Of a stretch of 47,784 nt of DNA, positions 1 through 6,786 are shown piece after piece. The notes beneath the pieces were generated by a model. It was not told the DNA's origin. It did not search any database and worked only from the letters and a program-made list of their open reading frames with translations. The translations under genes were made by a program, and so were the position numbers. This DNA is from a virus. Each line of letters begins with the position of its first letter. Within the stretch, counting starts at the first letter, position 1. The stretch spans positions 1-47,784 of the IMG/VR virus record IMGVR_UViG_3300036466_000534, one strand, 5' to 3'.

Positions 1-153
1 TATTTTATGCCTTGCCTTAAAACTATCAACTCTATCCTCATAATGCCTCATCACTTTTCGCTCCTGCTTTAGATCCTCTTCACTCGCACCTTTTCTTTGA
101 ACATAATGTTGAAGTGCATGTTTTATAATCTGCAGCCAAACATAATCACTCAC
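1..153 (-). CDS. Small hypothetical protein, partial (left-end copy)
   Basis: This is a leftward GTG-start frame beginning at 153, with an AAGGAGG ribosome site 7 bases upstream. It opens MSDYVWLQIIKHALQ and runs off the window before its stop. The complete version is 47514-47675 (53 aa). The two copies differ at residue 21 (Lys here, Glu in the right copy); the other change, in codon 7, is silent. The product is charged and probably helical, with no recognised domain. Confidence 0.7.
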   Translation of the reverse strand, partial: MSDYVWLQIIKHALQHYVQRKGASEEDLKQERKVMRHYEDRVDSFKARHKI

Positions 154-262
154 TTCTGACCCTCCTTAAAAGCCATTAAATTCTCCCATTTTCTCCACTT
201 CTTCTTTAGTCATATTTTTAAAAGTAATGGTCACTTCTATTTCAGAATCATAATTTTCTTCA
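1..262. repeat. Terminal direct repeat, left copy
   Basis: Bases 1-262 match 47523-47784 with two transitions: position 93 is T here and C in the right copy, and position 135 is G here and A there. This is what an assembled circular or terminally redundant phage genome gives when the contig runs past its own start; the unit circle would be about 47,522 bp. The two mismatches argue for variant genomes in the sampled population rather than one identical molecule. A tandem prophage duplication is the alternative. Confidence 0.9.
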
Positions 263-408
263 TCAATTGCCCCCATTCCATCCAGACATTCAGTTACAAC
301 TTCTTCTTTCATCATTTCAACATCATAACTCTTAAACTGACTGGGCAGTAATGTATAGCTTCCTATTCCTTTATAATCAACTTCAGCTACTAAAATTTTA
401 TCTTCCAT
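166..408 (-). CDS. Hypothetical protein (80 aa)
   Basis: A small acidic early-region protein starting MEDKILVAEVDYKG. It is one of a run of closely packed leftward genes on either side of the contig junction, two bases before the next downstream frame. I recognise no domain. Its 3' end occurs again at 47688-47784 in the right-end repeat. Confidence 0.7.
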   Translation of the reverse strand: MEDKILVAEVDYKGIGSYTLLPSQFKSYDVEMMKEEVVTECLDGMGAIDEENYDSEIEVTITFKNMTKEEVEKMGEFNGF

Positions 409-410
409 CC

Positions 411-668
411 TTAAACCTCCTCAAAAAGTTTCATTTTCCCATCTTCATGCAGCTTATATTTTTTATCTATTTTCTTGCATCTTTTCTCTGGTGAAAGAAT
501 TTTATAATTCAAATTACCTTTAACTGCTATTCTTAGCCAGGACTCTCCAGATACCTTATTAATGTCTTTCCCCAGCACTACTCCCTCGATTGTCTTATCT
601 CCAGTTCCGAAAGTATATTTTCTTTGAACTGTATCACCTACTTCAATTTTCTTACTCACCCTGATCAC
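411..668 (-). CDS. Hypothetical protein (85 aa)
   Basis: A basic protein starting MIRVSKKIEVGDTVQRKY. The N-terminal half is rich in alternating hydrophobic residues around VGDTV and GVVLGKDI, which looks like a small beta-barrel, possibly SH3-like. It overlaps the preceding gene by 4 bases, so translation is probably coupled. Function is unknown. Confidence 0.7.
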   Translation of the reverse strand: MIRVSKKIEVGDTVQRKYTFGTGDKTIEGVVLGKDINKVSGESWLRIAVKGNLNYKILSPEKRCKKIDKKYKLHEDGKMKLFEEV

Positions 669-844
669 CCTAACAACTTATTTAATATCTCATCAAAAGT
701 TACTTTTGGTTTTCTGACTTTAATAATATGAGTGGTCCTGTGTTTCTTTTTTATTTTTTCGACTGCAGCTGACTGGTTCCTTGCTTTAATAACCTCTTTT
801 CTAACCCGGCCGTCTTTCTTGAAAATAACCTCATGACTTTTCAT
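665..844 (-). CDS. Small basic hypothetical protein (59 aa)
   Basis: I chose the ATG at 844 (MKSHEVIF), three codons inside the longest frame, because GGTGGAG sits just upstream of it. The product is strongly basic with many Lys and Arg, and could bind nucleic acid. It overlaps the end of the upstream helix-turn-helix gene by 14 bases. No family recognised. Confidence 0.6.
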   Translation of the reverse strand: MKSHEVIFKKDGRVRKEVIKARNQSAAVEKIKKKHRTTHIIKVRKPKVTFDEILNKLLG

Positions 845-1229
845 TATCTCCACCCCTGGCTTTGTTATATCTGTAGCAGATTCCCTGCCGGGACATCCTA
901 AAAACTTTTGCTATCTGATTAAAATTAAGTCCGGCATCATAAAGTTTTACCATGTCTTCAGTTCTTTTTTTGGCTGCCAACCTTCTCACTTTGTTATAGA
1001 CATTATCCGCACTGAGATTATAAACTCTTCCAACTTCTTTATAGGTCATATCATCGGTATATTTTAGAATGATCATATCCAGTACATCATTGGTTCCATT
1101 GAACTTAGTTGTCGGTTCTTCACCTGTTTCTACTACCTGCAGAGCTCCTTCTGGTGTATATCCTTCGATTATGGCCAGAGCTAATGCAGCATAACCTATT
1201 TCTTTGACATTCGCTTTAACAACTGGCAC
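831..1229 (-). CDS. Helix-turn-helix DNA-binding protein (132 aa)
   Basis: The C-terminal two-thirds contains two helix-turn-helix-like segments: around residues 59-80 (MTYKEVGRVYNLSADNVYNKV) and 102-121 (LNFNQIAKVFRMSRQGICYR). Both have the spacing of sigma region 4 or resolvase-type HTHs. This suggests a small phage transcription regulator in the early operon. Its target cannot be told from sequence. Confidence 0.65.
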   Translation of the reverse strand: MPVVKANVKEIGYAALALAIIEGYTPEGALQVVETGEEPTTKFNGTNDVLDMIILKYTDDMTYKEVGRVYNLSADNVYNKVRRLAAKKRTEDMVKLYDAGLNFNQIAKVFRMSRQGICYRYNKARGGDNEKS

Positions 1230-1241
1230 TTAAATCACCTC

Positions 1242-1475
1242 TTAAGCTGATACCTCAGCGTTTTTATCAATAATATTAAGTCTGATTTCTTTATAATTCT
1301 CACTTAATTCAATTTCAACATTCTCATAATTTGCAGTGCTTAATGCAGTTTCAATAAACGGTCCTGCAATTTTAATTCTTTTGCCCTTGTTGTCATTCTT
1401 AAAGTCTCTGAGCAGGTCGGCCATATCATTTTTGGTTTCTGGATCAATGTTTCCGTTTACTATAATCGGTTTCAT
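1242..1475 (-). CDS. Hypothetical protein (77 aa)
   Basis: Starts MKPIIVNGNIDPETK and overlaps the upstream 150-aa gene by 4 bases (ATGA-type coupling). The sequence alternates charged and hydrophobic residues, suggesting a small alpha/beta fold. No domain recognised. Confidence 0.65.
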   Translation of the reverse strand: MKPIIVNGNIDPETKNDMADLLRDFKNDNKGKRIKIAGPFIETALSTANYENVEIELSENYKEIRLNIIDKNAEVSA

Positions 1476-1924
1476 TCTTCCTCATCCTCCCAGGCTAATC
1501 CAATAGTATATTCTGCATTATCTTCAACCGGCAGTCCTAATCTTTCTCTAAGTCTCCTTCCTAAAAAATCTTTTAGATCATGATCTTCAGAGTATTTCTT
1601 GAATCTACTAATTGCATCCCGGGCCATCATTTCTCTGACTCTACCTGTTAACTCCTGGTTTCTATAGGCCATTCCAATTACATTAAGTCCGACTTTTTGA
1701 ATCACTTCCTGAGTTAAAGCTACAAGTATGTTCTCGAATTTTCTCTTTTGCCCCTGAGGTATCTTTACATCAAGAGCTTTTTCATCTACAAAAAATAAGT
1801 TAATTGCTATCTGGCCAGATGGTTTGGAAAAATCCGGATAAATAAATGTCGCTTCTGTTAATTTTTCTAATTCTTGATTAGCATTTTTCCAATTAGGGAA
1901 AATTTCATTATTCATTATTATCAC
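1472..1924 (-). CDS. Hypothetical protein (150 aa)
   Basis: The frame begins at a GTG at 1924, with an ATG three codons in (1915). The ribosome site is weak for both, so the start is uncertain. The middle has KRKFENILVALTQEVIQKVG and the C-terminus is acidic (EDEEE). It lies directly after the helicase-loader gene and overlaps it by 17 bases, so a replication role is possible by position only. Confidence 0.6.
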   Translation of the reverse strand: MIIMNNEIFPNWKNANQELEKLTEATFIYPDFSKPSGQIAINLFFVDEKALDVKIPQGQKRKFENILVALTQEVIQKVGLNVIGMAYRNQELTGRVREMMARDAISRFKKYSEDHDLKDFLGRRLRERLGLPVEDNAEYTIGLAWEDEEE

Positions 1925-2480
1925 TTATCCTCTCTGCAAGTTGTTTTACTTCTGGTCTTTCAATTCTCTCGATATCTTTTCTAATTCCTCCAGGTAACAG
2001 CATTCTTTCTTTTTCATGCTCCTGAATCTGTTCATAAGTCTTAATAAATCTGTTCATAATGAAACTGTCATCAGCATTATTATTAATCAAACTAAACCCA
2101 GTTACTTCTGCAGCCTTTAATACTGGTTCCGGGAGTGCTTCTTTCACTTCCTTAGGGTTGTATACCCAACTATGCTTGCTGATTGCATTTAAAACCATAT
2201 TCCAGGCTTTCGGTCCGCTTATTTTCATTACCGGTTCATCTCTGGTCATTGCTTTTTGAATCCCTCTAATTAAATCACCTGGCGTTGGTGGCCACTCTTT
2301 TTCAATCATTAATTTTTTCAATACTACTGACGCTGGATGATAATCATAATCTCCTAAATAATCGTGCCAAGTTTCTATCATCAAAGCATTTTCATCATCG
2401 TCTTCAACCGGAAAGTTAAATTTATGATTGTAATATTTATCTAAAATACTAAGTAGCTGCACAACTTCTGATTTTTCCAA
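1908..2480 (-). CDS. Helicase loader / G39P-like protein (190 aa)
   Basis: Resembles the phage helicase-loader family typified by SPP1 G39P, which binds replicative DnaB-type helicase and delivers it to the origin. Recognisable features are the helical N-terminus, the WPPTPGDLIRGI segment and the KISGPKAWNMV segment that recur in this family. I chose the TTG at 2480 because GGAGGTG lies 8 bases upstream; the longer frame to 2513 would place its start upstream of that site. It follows the replisome organizer directly, which supports the role. Confidence 0.65.
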   Translation of the reverse strand: MEKSEVVQLLSILDKYYNHKFNFPVEDDDENALMIETWHDYLGDYDYHPASVVLKKLMIEKEWPPTPGDLIRGIQKAMTRDEPVMKISGPKAWNMVLNAISKHSWVYNPKEVKEALPEPVLKAAEVTGFSLINNNADDSFIMNRFIKTYEQIQEHEKERMLLPGGIRKDIERIERPEVKQLAERISDNNE

Positions 2481-2481
2481 T

Positions 2482-3420
2482 CTATTCACCTCCAGAATTA
2501 TTTTCTTCTTCATTTTTATATTTTAAAAACAACTCTTTTCTCTTATTCCCTTTTTGTTTTGAATTTTTAGATGCTTTCCATTCTCCATTATTAATATCGC
2601 TTTTCATTTGATTTTCTAATTTGATTATTTGTTCTCTAAAAGTACCGGCTGATAAAATATTAGTGTTCCAGAAGTGATGATCCTGGCACCATTCCATAAT
2701 CATTCCGATCTCTTTCCAATCATAACCGGCATCATTTCTACCTACCGGACCCAGTCTATTTAACTTATCTAACTCGTAAGCCCATTTTTCCATTGACTTT
2801 GGATCTGGTTGAGGGACCTGGGCCTTTTCATTATTTTCTAAAATTCTTTTTCTTAAATGCATTGCTGCTTTATAAGGTCTAGAATCTTCTCCATATTTAG
2901 GGTTATCTTCTTCGGTTTTAGAAGGAGGGTTCGGGCTTTCATAGTCCGAACGTTTTTCTTTCTCCTTTCTTTCCCCTTCTTTCCCCTTCTTACTGTATTG
3001 TTCCGCGTCCGTTCCAGCGCCGTTCCAACCCTGTTCCAAGTCTGTTCCAAGCTGGTCGCATTTTTCTTGATAATCCTGATACTGACAGTAATTAACGACT
3101 GTAAAGAGTGTTCCAAGCTTAGTTTGTTCAATTTCTATTCTTTCTTGTTCTACCAATCTATCCACCGAACGTTTGATTACTGAAAGGCTATAATGCTTAA
3201 GAGCATTGTTCTCAAAATACTCAAGATCATCTCTTATTTTTCTATAGGACCTGAGGAACTGCCCGCGTTTAATATTGATTCCATAAGTCTTATATTTGGT
3301 GTTAGGTTCTTCTTTATAGCGGGCCTGTCCAATTAGGTATATGAACAATCTTAAATCAACTGGCTGCATCCATATGCTGCTTTCAAATATATCTCGATAG
3401 AGTTTGAAGTATCCAGCCAC
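2482..3420 (-). CDS. Phage replisome organizer (replication initiator, 312 aa)
   Basis: The N-terminal 130 residues (FKLYRDIFESSIW...SVDRLVEQ...GTLFTVVNYCQYQDY) match the replisome-organizer N-terminal domain, a winged helix that binds origin iterons. The C-terminal half carries a DnaD-like region around WAYELDKLNR. Start is GTG at 3420 behind GGTGGTGA. Between the domains is a hydrophilic linker (residues about 125-165) whose DNA holds five 11-bp-spaced GGAAC repeats and a 39-bp homopurine tract; this is a likely origin inside the initiator gene, as in lambda O. The next gene encodes the probable helicase loader. Confidence 0.75.
   Translation of the reverse strand: MAGYFKLYRDIFESSIWMQPVDLRLFIYLIGQARYKEEPNTKYKTYGINIKRGQFLRSYRKIRDDLEYFENNALKHYSLSVIKRSVDRLVEQERIEIEQTKLGTLFTVVNYCQYQDYQEKCDQLGTDLEQGWNGAGTDAEQYSKKGKEGERKEKEKRSDYESPNPPSKTEEDNPKYGEDSRPYKAAMHLRKRILENNEKAQVPQPDPKSMEKWAYELDKLNRLGPVGRNDAGYDWKEIGMIMEWCQDHHFWNTNILSAGTFREQIIKLENQMKSDINNGEWKASKNSKQKGNKRKELFLKYKNEEENNSGGE
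2953..3114. other. Candidate replication origin: phased iterons and homopurine tract
   Basis: GTTCC (GGAAC on the coding strand) occurs at 3000, 3011, 3022, 3033 and 3044, exactly 11 bp apart. A sixth GTTCCAAG is at 3110, which is 66 bp (6 x 11) further on. The period is not a multiple of three, so it is not a protein repeat; it looks like a DNA-level binding array on one helix face. Beside it, 2953-2991 is 39 bp of pure pyrimidine on the plus strand with a doubled TTCCCCTTCT, which could be an unwinding or triplex-forming element. Confidence 0.65.
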
Positions 3421-3440
3421 GCTTTATCACCACCAAATTT

Positions 3441-3698
3441 TTATGCTTCATTTTCTTCTGCTCTGTAAATTTCTGTAGTATCATAATGGGTTAATTTTGT
3501 TTTACCTATAGTTTTTTGATAAGAGTGATAATATTTACCTTCCCAGTCCTTGATCTGGCCAGCTCCTTTATTTGATAAAATAATCAGAGGACCTTTCTTG
3601 CTTCTGTCATAGTTCAGCTCTAAGAAATCTAAATCTTTATGAATTGAAGGGATCAGTATTCCAATTAACCAAAGTTTAAATTTTAAAAATAATTTCAT
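3441..3698 (-). CDS. Hypothetical protein (85 aa)
   Basis: I chose the ATG at 3698 (MKLFLKFKLWLIGIL) behind AGGTGGAG; it overlaps the upstream stop codon by one base (TAATG), indicating translational coupling. The N-terminal 20 residues are hydrophobic and basic and could be a membrane anchor. The rest is hydrophilic, and no domain is recognised. Confidence 0.6.
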   Translation of the reverse strand: MKLFLKFKLWLIGILIPSIHKDLDFLELNYDRSKKGPLIILSNKGAGQIKDWEGKYYHSYQKTIGKTKLTHYDTTEIYRAEENEA

Positions 3699-4000
3699 TA
3701 TCTCCACCTCTCTAAGTTTTGCCTATGGAAATCAGTGCAACTATTTGTTATAATGTATTTAGAGTGCTTTTTCTTTTGAATCTCAGCTGTGCCATCAGCT
3801 GGGATTTCTTTAGTCTTTCGCCAGATAGCCCAAAATTTTCTGATTCGCTTAAAAAATATAATTATCCGGGCCAGCAGCAGTATAAACAATTCTTTAAATG
3901 TGTCTATTATATCTTTGATCATTGGTGGAAATAATACGAACAGAAGGAAGGCCCAAAGAAAACCCATTATAACAAGTTGCCATTCTCTAATAGTTCCCAT
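3698..4000 (-). CDS. Small membrane protein (100 aa)
   Basis: Start ATG at 4000 (MGTIREWQLVIMGFLWAFLL) has GAGGTGAAGG upstream. One clear transmembrane stretch covers about residues 7-28, with a possible second around 38-52 (LFILLLARIIIFF), followed by a Lys/Arg-rich tail. Early-region membrane protein of unknown role. Confidence 0.6.
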   Translation of the reverse strand: MGTIREWQLVIMGFLWAFLLFVLFPPMIKDIIDTFKELFILLLARIIIFFKRIRKFWAIWRKTKEIPADGTAEIQKKKHSKYIITNSCTDFHRQNLERWR

Positions 4001-4001
4001 C

Positions 4002-4196
4002 TTAACCTTCACCTCTCATTATTCTCTTAGCTTCTTTTTCATCTTCTTTATTTAGTTTCTCCAAGAGTAATTCAATTTTCTTAATTTCTTTTTTTACATA
4101 TTCATCTTTATATTTTATCGATTTCAGGTTGGCCAACCTCATCTGCAAAGCACTTTTGATAGTCATTTCCTCAGATAAACTGATATCTATCTTCAT
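4002..4196 (-). CDS. Small helical protein (64 aa)
   Basis: Starts MKIDISLSEEMTIKSAL behind GGAGGTGC. The composition is rich in Lys, Glu and Leu with heptad-like spacing (KKIELLLEKLNKEDEKEAK), consistent with a short coiled coil. It overlaps the upstream gene by 4 bases. Function unknown. Confidence 0.6.
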   Translation of the reverse strand: MKIDISLSEEMTIKSALQMRLANLKSIKYKDEYVKKEIKKIELLLEKLNKEDEKEAKRIMRGEG

Positions 4197-4450
4197 TTTT
4201 GCACCTCCATAGGTCCAGATTTAGTCAATTTAAAGGTTTTGTCCGCTTCAATGAATAAAACATCATCTTCAGTACTGGTTGCGCTTTCTACCTCATTTAT
4301 AGGACAAATGAGTTTTGTTTCTTTTCCCGTCGAACACATTACTAATTCATCTACTGGATCAACATAATAAATAACCTCAGCTTTATCATTGAAATCTACA
4401 AATAAATCAAGTAACAAACTGGCTGTTTTTTCTTTTTTAGTTAATTTCAT
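4193..4450 (-). CDS. Hypothetical protein (85 aa)
   Basis: Begins MKLTKKEKTASLLLDLF. The centre (AEVIYYVDPVDELVMCS) and the end (DVLFIEADKTFKL) look like beta strands. It overlaps its neighbours by a few bases on each side, so it belongs to the early operon. No domain recognised. Confidence 0.6.
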   Translation of the reverse strand: MKLTKKEKTASLLLDLFVDFNDKAEVIYYVDPVDELVMCSTGKETKLICPINEVESATSTEDDVLFIEADKTFKLTKSGPMEVQK

Positions 4451-4688
4451 TTAGTTCATCCTCTCCAGAGTTTCTATTTTTTAATTTATTTTCCAGGTGT
4501 TCTTTAACTTCTGAGATTTGATTTTCTAAAGTTTCAATAATTGATAATACTAATTGGTCAGCAACTTCATCTACAAAATCTCTTTTCGCATACCTCAGGC
4601 CGTTCTTCATTCCTAATTTCTGTTGAGCTCTAAAAACTATTTCTTTATCCTCTTCACTTTCTGAAACTTTTAAAGCGATGATGAGCAT
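4437..4688 (-). CDS. Hypothetical helical protein (83 aa)
   Basis: I chose the ATG at 4688 (MLIIALKVSESEEDKE), with AAAGGGG 8 bases upstream. The longest open frame reaches 4766 but would overlap the excisionase-like gene. An ATT at 4727 lies 8 bases after an ideal GGAGG and is a second candidate start. Residues after 40 look like a coiled coil (VLSIIETLENQISEVKEHLENKL). Function unknown. Confidence 0.55.
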   Translation of the reverse strand: MLIIALKVSESEEDKEIVFRAQQKLGMKNGLRYAKRDFVDEVADQLVLSIIETLENQISEVKEHLENKLKNRNSGEDELNEIN

Positions 4689-4722
4689 TTCTAAGGCCCC
4701 TTTTAATTTAAAGATGATTTTT

Positions 4723-4968
4723 TTAATTTGAATCACCTCCAGAATAAAGCCAGGTAAAAAAGACATCTCTATTAATTCTCCAACCTAAACCAGGTATTTT
4801 CTTTCCTCCGGGTACCTGGCCTTTATTAAGCATTTTATATATCTGGCCATCATCGCTAATTTCTAACACTTCCTTAACTTCATCTACTTTCATTAATAAC
4901 GGGTATTTTTTAACTTCTTCACTAACCCTTTTCTCTATGATCTCTTTAGCTTGAATTTCTGGCTTCAA
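4723..4968 (-). CDS. Excisionase-like winged-helix protein (81 aa)
   Basis: The pattern LMKVDEVKEVLEISDDGQIY followed by NKGQVPGGKKIPGLGWRINR fits the MerR/excisionase-type DNA-binding domain (helix_turn_helix_17 group). These are small proteins that bend DNA in recombination or transcription. The TTG at 4968 has GGAGG 8 bases upstream, so I preferred it to the GTG at 4977. Its place in the early operon after the antirepressor fits an excisionase or early regulator. Which of the two is unclear. Confidence 0.6.
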   Translation of the reverse strand: MKPEIQAKEIIEKRVSEEVKKYPLLMKVDEVKEVLEISDDGQIYKMLNKGQVPGGKKIPGLGWRINRDVFFTWLYSGGDSN

Positions 4969-4983
4969 TTCAAACACCTCCTC

Positions 4984-5718
4984 TTAGACTGAATACTTGA
5001 TAGAAAGTTTTTCTATAACTGATTTGTATATTTCTTTCAACCTGGGATCTTCACCAATAACATCTAATTTATTTGCATCGTTAATTCTTGTTTCAGTCGC
5101 TCCAGCTTCTCTTAGCCTGTTTTTTAGGTTTGATAATCTAACATCTAAACGGCAGCGCGCTCTGTTTTCTAATATAGTGTAGCTCATTCTTCTAGCTTCT
5201 CTATATCTTTCTCCCATTTGGTAGCCTATAGTGTTAAGTTGTTTATTAGCCCAGTCACGCCAATCTTGATCCGTGTGAATAAGCGAATTTTTCATTGACT
5301 TAATTTGCTTTTCCTGATGATCAACCTTTTGTTTCAATTCCTTAACTGATTCAGCCTGCATAATAATAAGATCCTCAACTGATCTAGGTTTAGCAGCATA
5401 CTGTCCAGTCTTTCTGATTTCAGGAATTACATCGTGAGTTATCCAGCGCTTAAATTTTTTCGCTTCTGGTTTTCTACTTTTCAAAACCAAAGAATACATT
5501 CCTGGTTCATTTACTGCTGACATTTCTTGTCTTCCTCCAGGGGTGTCGACTATTAGCGACCCCCTTTCATCATCATCTAATCTATAAACTGCATCTCTAT
5601 AATGAGAAATATCTAATGCATTACATAAATCTTTAGCAACAAACCAAATTTGATCATTTTCTTTTCTAACTCTTATTTCTCCAAACTGATAATTTTCAAA
5701 AATCTTAATATCATTCAT
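4984..5718 (-). CDS. Antirepressor, BRO-N/ORF6C type (244 aa)
   Basis: The N-terminal 100 residues (IWFVAKDLCNALDI...YRLDDDERG...MYSLVLKSRKPEAKKFKRWI) are a clear BRO-N/Prophage antirepressor domain. The C-terminal part after residue 115, with a coiled-coil linker, resembles ORF6C or KilA-C modules. Such proteins counter the CI repressor or bind DNA themselves to favour lytic growth. A palindrome related to the CI operators (5731-5743) sits 13 bases upstream of the ATG, so this gene may have its own repressor-responsive control. Confidence 0.8.
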   Translation of the reverse strand: MNDIKIFENYQFGEIRVRKENDQIWFVAKDLCNALDISHYRDAVYRLDDDERGSLIVDTPGGRQEMSAVNEPGMYSLVLKSRKPEAKKFKRWITHDVIPEIRKTGQYAAKPRSVEDLIIMQAESVKELKQKVDHQEKQIKSMKNSLIHTDQDWRDWANKQLNTIGYQMGERYREARRMSYTILENRARCRLDVRLSNLKNRLREAGATETRINDANKLDVIGEDPRLKEIYKSVIEKLSIKYSV

Positions 5719-5730
5719 TTTATATCATCC

Positions 5731-5743
5731 TTACGTTACGTAA
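5731..5743. promoter_or_regulatory. Candidate operator O4 (TTACG-TTA-CGTAA)
   Basis: This is a 13-bp site with perfect 5-bp arms around a 3-bp centre, matching the form TTRCG-N3-CGYAA of the sites in the CI/Cro intergenic region. It lies between the Cro-like stop and the antirepressor start, where binding could limit antirepressor expression. Confidence 0.5.
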
Positions 5744-5959
5744 TTATAAATTAAAAAAATATTTAGGAATTTCTCTAGGATCAATATCAAGAATTTCGAC
5801 TATTAATTGAACTTCATCAATAGTAAAAGTAGATTTACCGTTCAATTTATCACTAAGAGTATTTGCGCCCATCCCTATTTCAACAGCTAACTCGGCGTAA
5901 GTATAGCCTTCTTCTTTGATCTTTCTTTTGAGTTCCCACATTTTTGTGTAGTCAGCCAA
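5744..5959 (-). CDS. Cro-like HTH regulator (71 aa)
   Basis: A single XRE-type helix-turn-helix: YTYAELAVEIGMGANTLSDKLNG followed by FTIDEVQLIVEILDI. It is divergent from the CI repressor and is the first leftward gene, the Cro position. The TTG at 5959 has AAGGAGG 8 bases upstream; the GTG at 5968 overlaps that ribosome site and is unlikely. Likely represses the CI promoter and tunes early transcription. Confidence 0.75.
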   Translation of the reverse strand: MADYTKMWELKRKIKEEGYTYAELAVEIGMGANTLSDKLNGKSTFTIDEVQLIVEILDIDPREIPKYFFNL

Positions 5960-5977
5960 AAGTTCCACCTCCTTTTA

Positions 5978-5990
5978 TTGCGTTTCGTAA
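5978..5990. promoter_or_regulatory. Candidate operator O1 (TTGCG-TTT-CGTAA)
   Basis: Near-palindrome just downstream of the leftward early promoter, in the 5' leader of the Cro-like gene. Its arms TTGCG and CGTAA match the shared half-site of O2-O4. Binding here would block early leftward transcription. Confidence 0.55.
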
Positions 5991-6002
5991 TTCTTAATTA
6001 AA

Positions 6003-6031
6003 ATACTAACATAACTAAAAAAACTTGTCAA
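6003..6031 (-). promoter_or_regulatory. Leftward early promoter (Cro-like operon)
   Basis: On the minus strand TTGACA (6026-6031) and TAGTAT (6003-6008) are separated by 17 bases. This is a good sigma-70/sigma-A promoter firing toward the Cro-like gene. O2 abuts the -35 box and O1 lies just after the start site. Confidence 0.7.
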
Positions 6032-6043
6032 TACTTTTCGCAA
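6031..6043. promoter_or_regulatory. Candidate operator O2
   Basis: ATACT-TTT-CGCAA is an imperfect member of the operator family, with one good CGCAA half. It shares one base with the -35 hexamer of the leftward promoter, a typical repressor position. Confidence 0.45.
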
Positions 6044-6070
6044 TATTTTCTGATAAATATTAATTTATTC

Positions 6071-6083
6071 TTGCAAAATGCAA
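6071..6083. promoter_or_regulatory. Candidate operator O3 (TTGCA-AAA-TGCAA)
   Basis: Perfect 5-bp arms around AAA. It covers the -35 box (TTGCAA) of the rightward CI promoter, so occupancy would shut off or autoregulate the repressor, like lambda OR3. Confidence 0.55.
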
Positions 6084-6099
6084 TATAAAGTATTATAAT
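6071..6099 (+). promoter_or_regulatory. CI repressor promoter
   Basis: TTGCAA (6071-6076) and TATAAT (6094-6099) are separated by 17 bases, about 30 bases before the repressor ATG. A strong -10 with a weaker -35 that lies inside O3. Confidence 0.65.
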
Positions 6100-6132
6100 A
6101 TAATTACATTATTAGTAATTGGAGGTGCAAAA

Positions 6133-6768
6133 ATGAAAGAAGATAAATTAAAAAGTGAAGTTTTTGCTAAAAGGTTAAGTCAATTGATTGAAGAAAAAGG
6201 TATTAATTTAGATGTTATAGCTGAGATTACAGACTTATCTGCAGCAACTATTTCAAGATATAAAAATAATAAAATGGTACCTAAGATACCTACAGTGAAA
6301 GTAATAGCTGATTATTTTAATGTGAATCCAGTTTGGTTACTAGGATATGATGAACCAAAACATAAAAAAGTTGATGGGTATCAGGGATTTGAGGAAATAC
6401 CAGTGCTTGGTTCAATTGCAGCTGGACAACCTATATTAGCCCAGGAGAACATAAAAGGTTATGAAAAAGTTCCTTCTGAAAAGGTTAGGGATGGGCAATA
6501 TTTTTACTTAGAAGTCTCTGGAGATAGTATGATAGGCGCCGGTATTTATGAAGGTGATTTGGTTTTAGTAAGAAAGCAATGTGATGTTAACCATAAAGAT
6601 ATTGCTGTAGTAATGGTTAATGCTCACGATGCTACCTTAAAAAGAGTTTTTAAACAAAATGGTAGTGTGATTTTGCAACCTGAGAATAAAAAGTATGATC
6701 CAATCATGATTAAAAGTAAAGATGCAAGAATTGTAGGTAAAGTTGTTGGATTAACTAGATCATTTTAA
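6133..6768 (+). CDS. CI-like repressor, S24/LexA family (211 aa)
   Basis: Lysogeny repressor. Residues 10-72 form an XRE HTH (IAEITDLSAATISRYKNNKM). The C-terminal half is an S24 autoproteolytic domain with the cleavage site Ala97-Gly98 (GSIAAGQP), nucleophile Ser132 in SGDSM and general-base Lys170 in ATLKR. All are intact, so RecA-stimulated self-cleavage and SOS induction are expected. A GGAGGTG site precedes the ATG. The gene faces the Cro-like gene across 165 bp of operators. Confidence 0.9.
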   Translation: MKEDKLKSEVFAKRLSQLIEEKGINLDVIAEITDLSAATISRYKNNKMVPKIPTVKVIADYFNVNPVWLLGYDEPKHKKVDGYQGFEEIPVLGSIAAGQPILAQENIKGYEKVPSEKVRDGQYFYLEVSGDSMIGAGIYEGDLVLVRKQCDVNHKDIAVVMVNAHDATLKRVFKQNGSVILQPENKKYDPIMIKSKDARIVGKVVGLTRSF

Positions 6769-6786
6769 AAAAAGGAGGAGTTAAAA

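Noticed and set aside
3000-3048. CRISPR-like or protein-repeat explanation for the 11-bp repeats
   Set aside because: Units are 11 bp without unique spacers, lie inside a coding gene, and their period is not a multiple of three, so neither a CRISPR array nor a peptide repeat fits.
2857-3183. Rightward ORFs opposite the leftward genes (for example 2857-3183, 12830-13216, 27114-27518)
   Set aside because: They lie antisense to well-supported genes, lack ribosome sites and have composition expected of complementary-strand shadows.
4725-4727. ATT as a routine start codon in this phage
   Set aside because: ATT codons follow good ribosome sites at 4727 and 14682 and near the secreted coiled-coil gene, but in AT-rich DNA this arises by chance and other starts are usually available. 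Treated only as an option.
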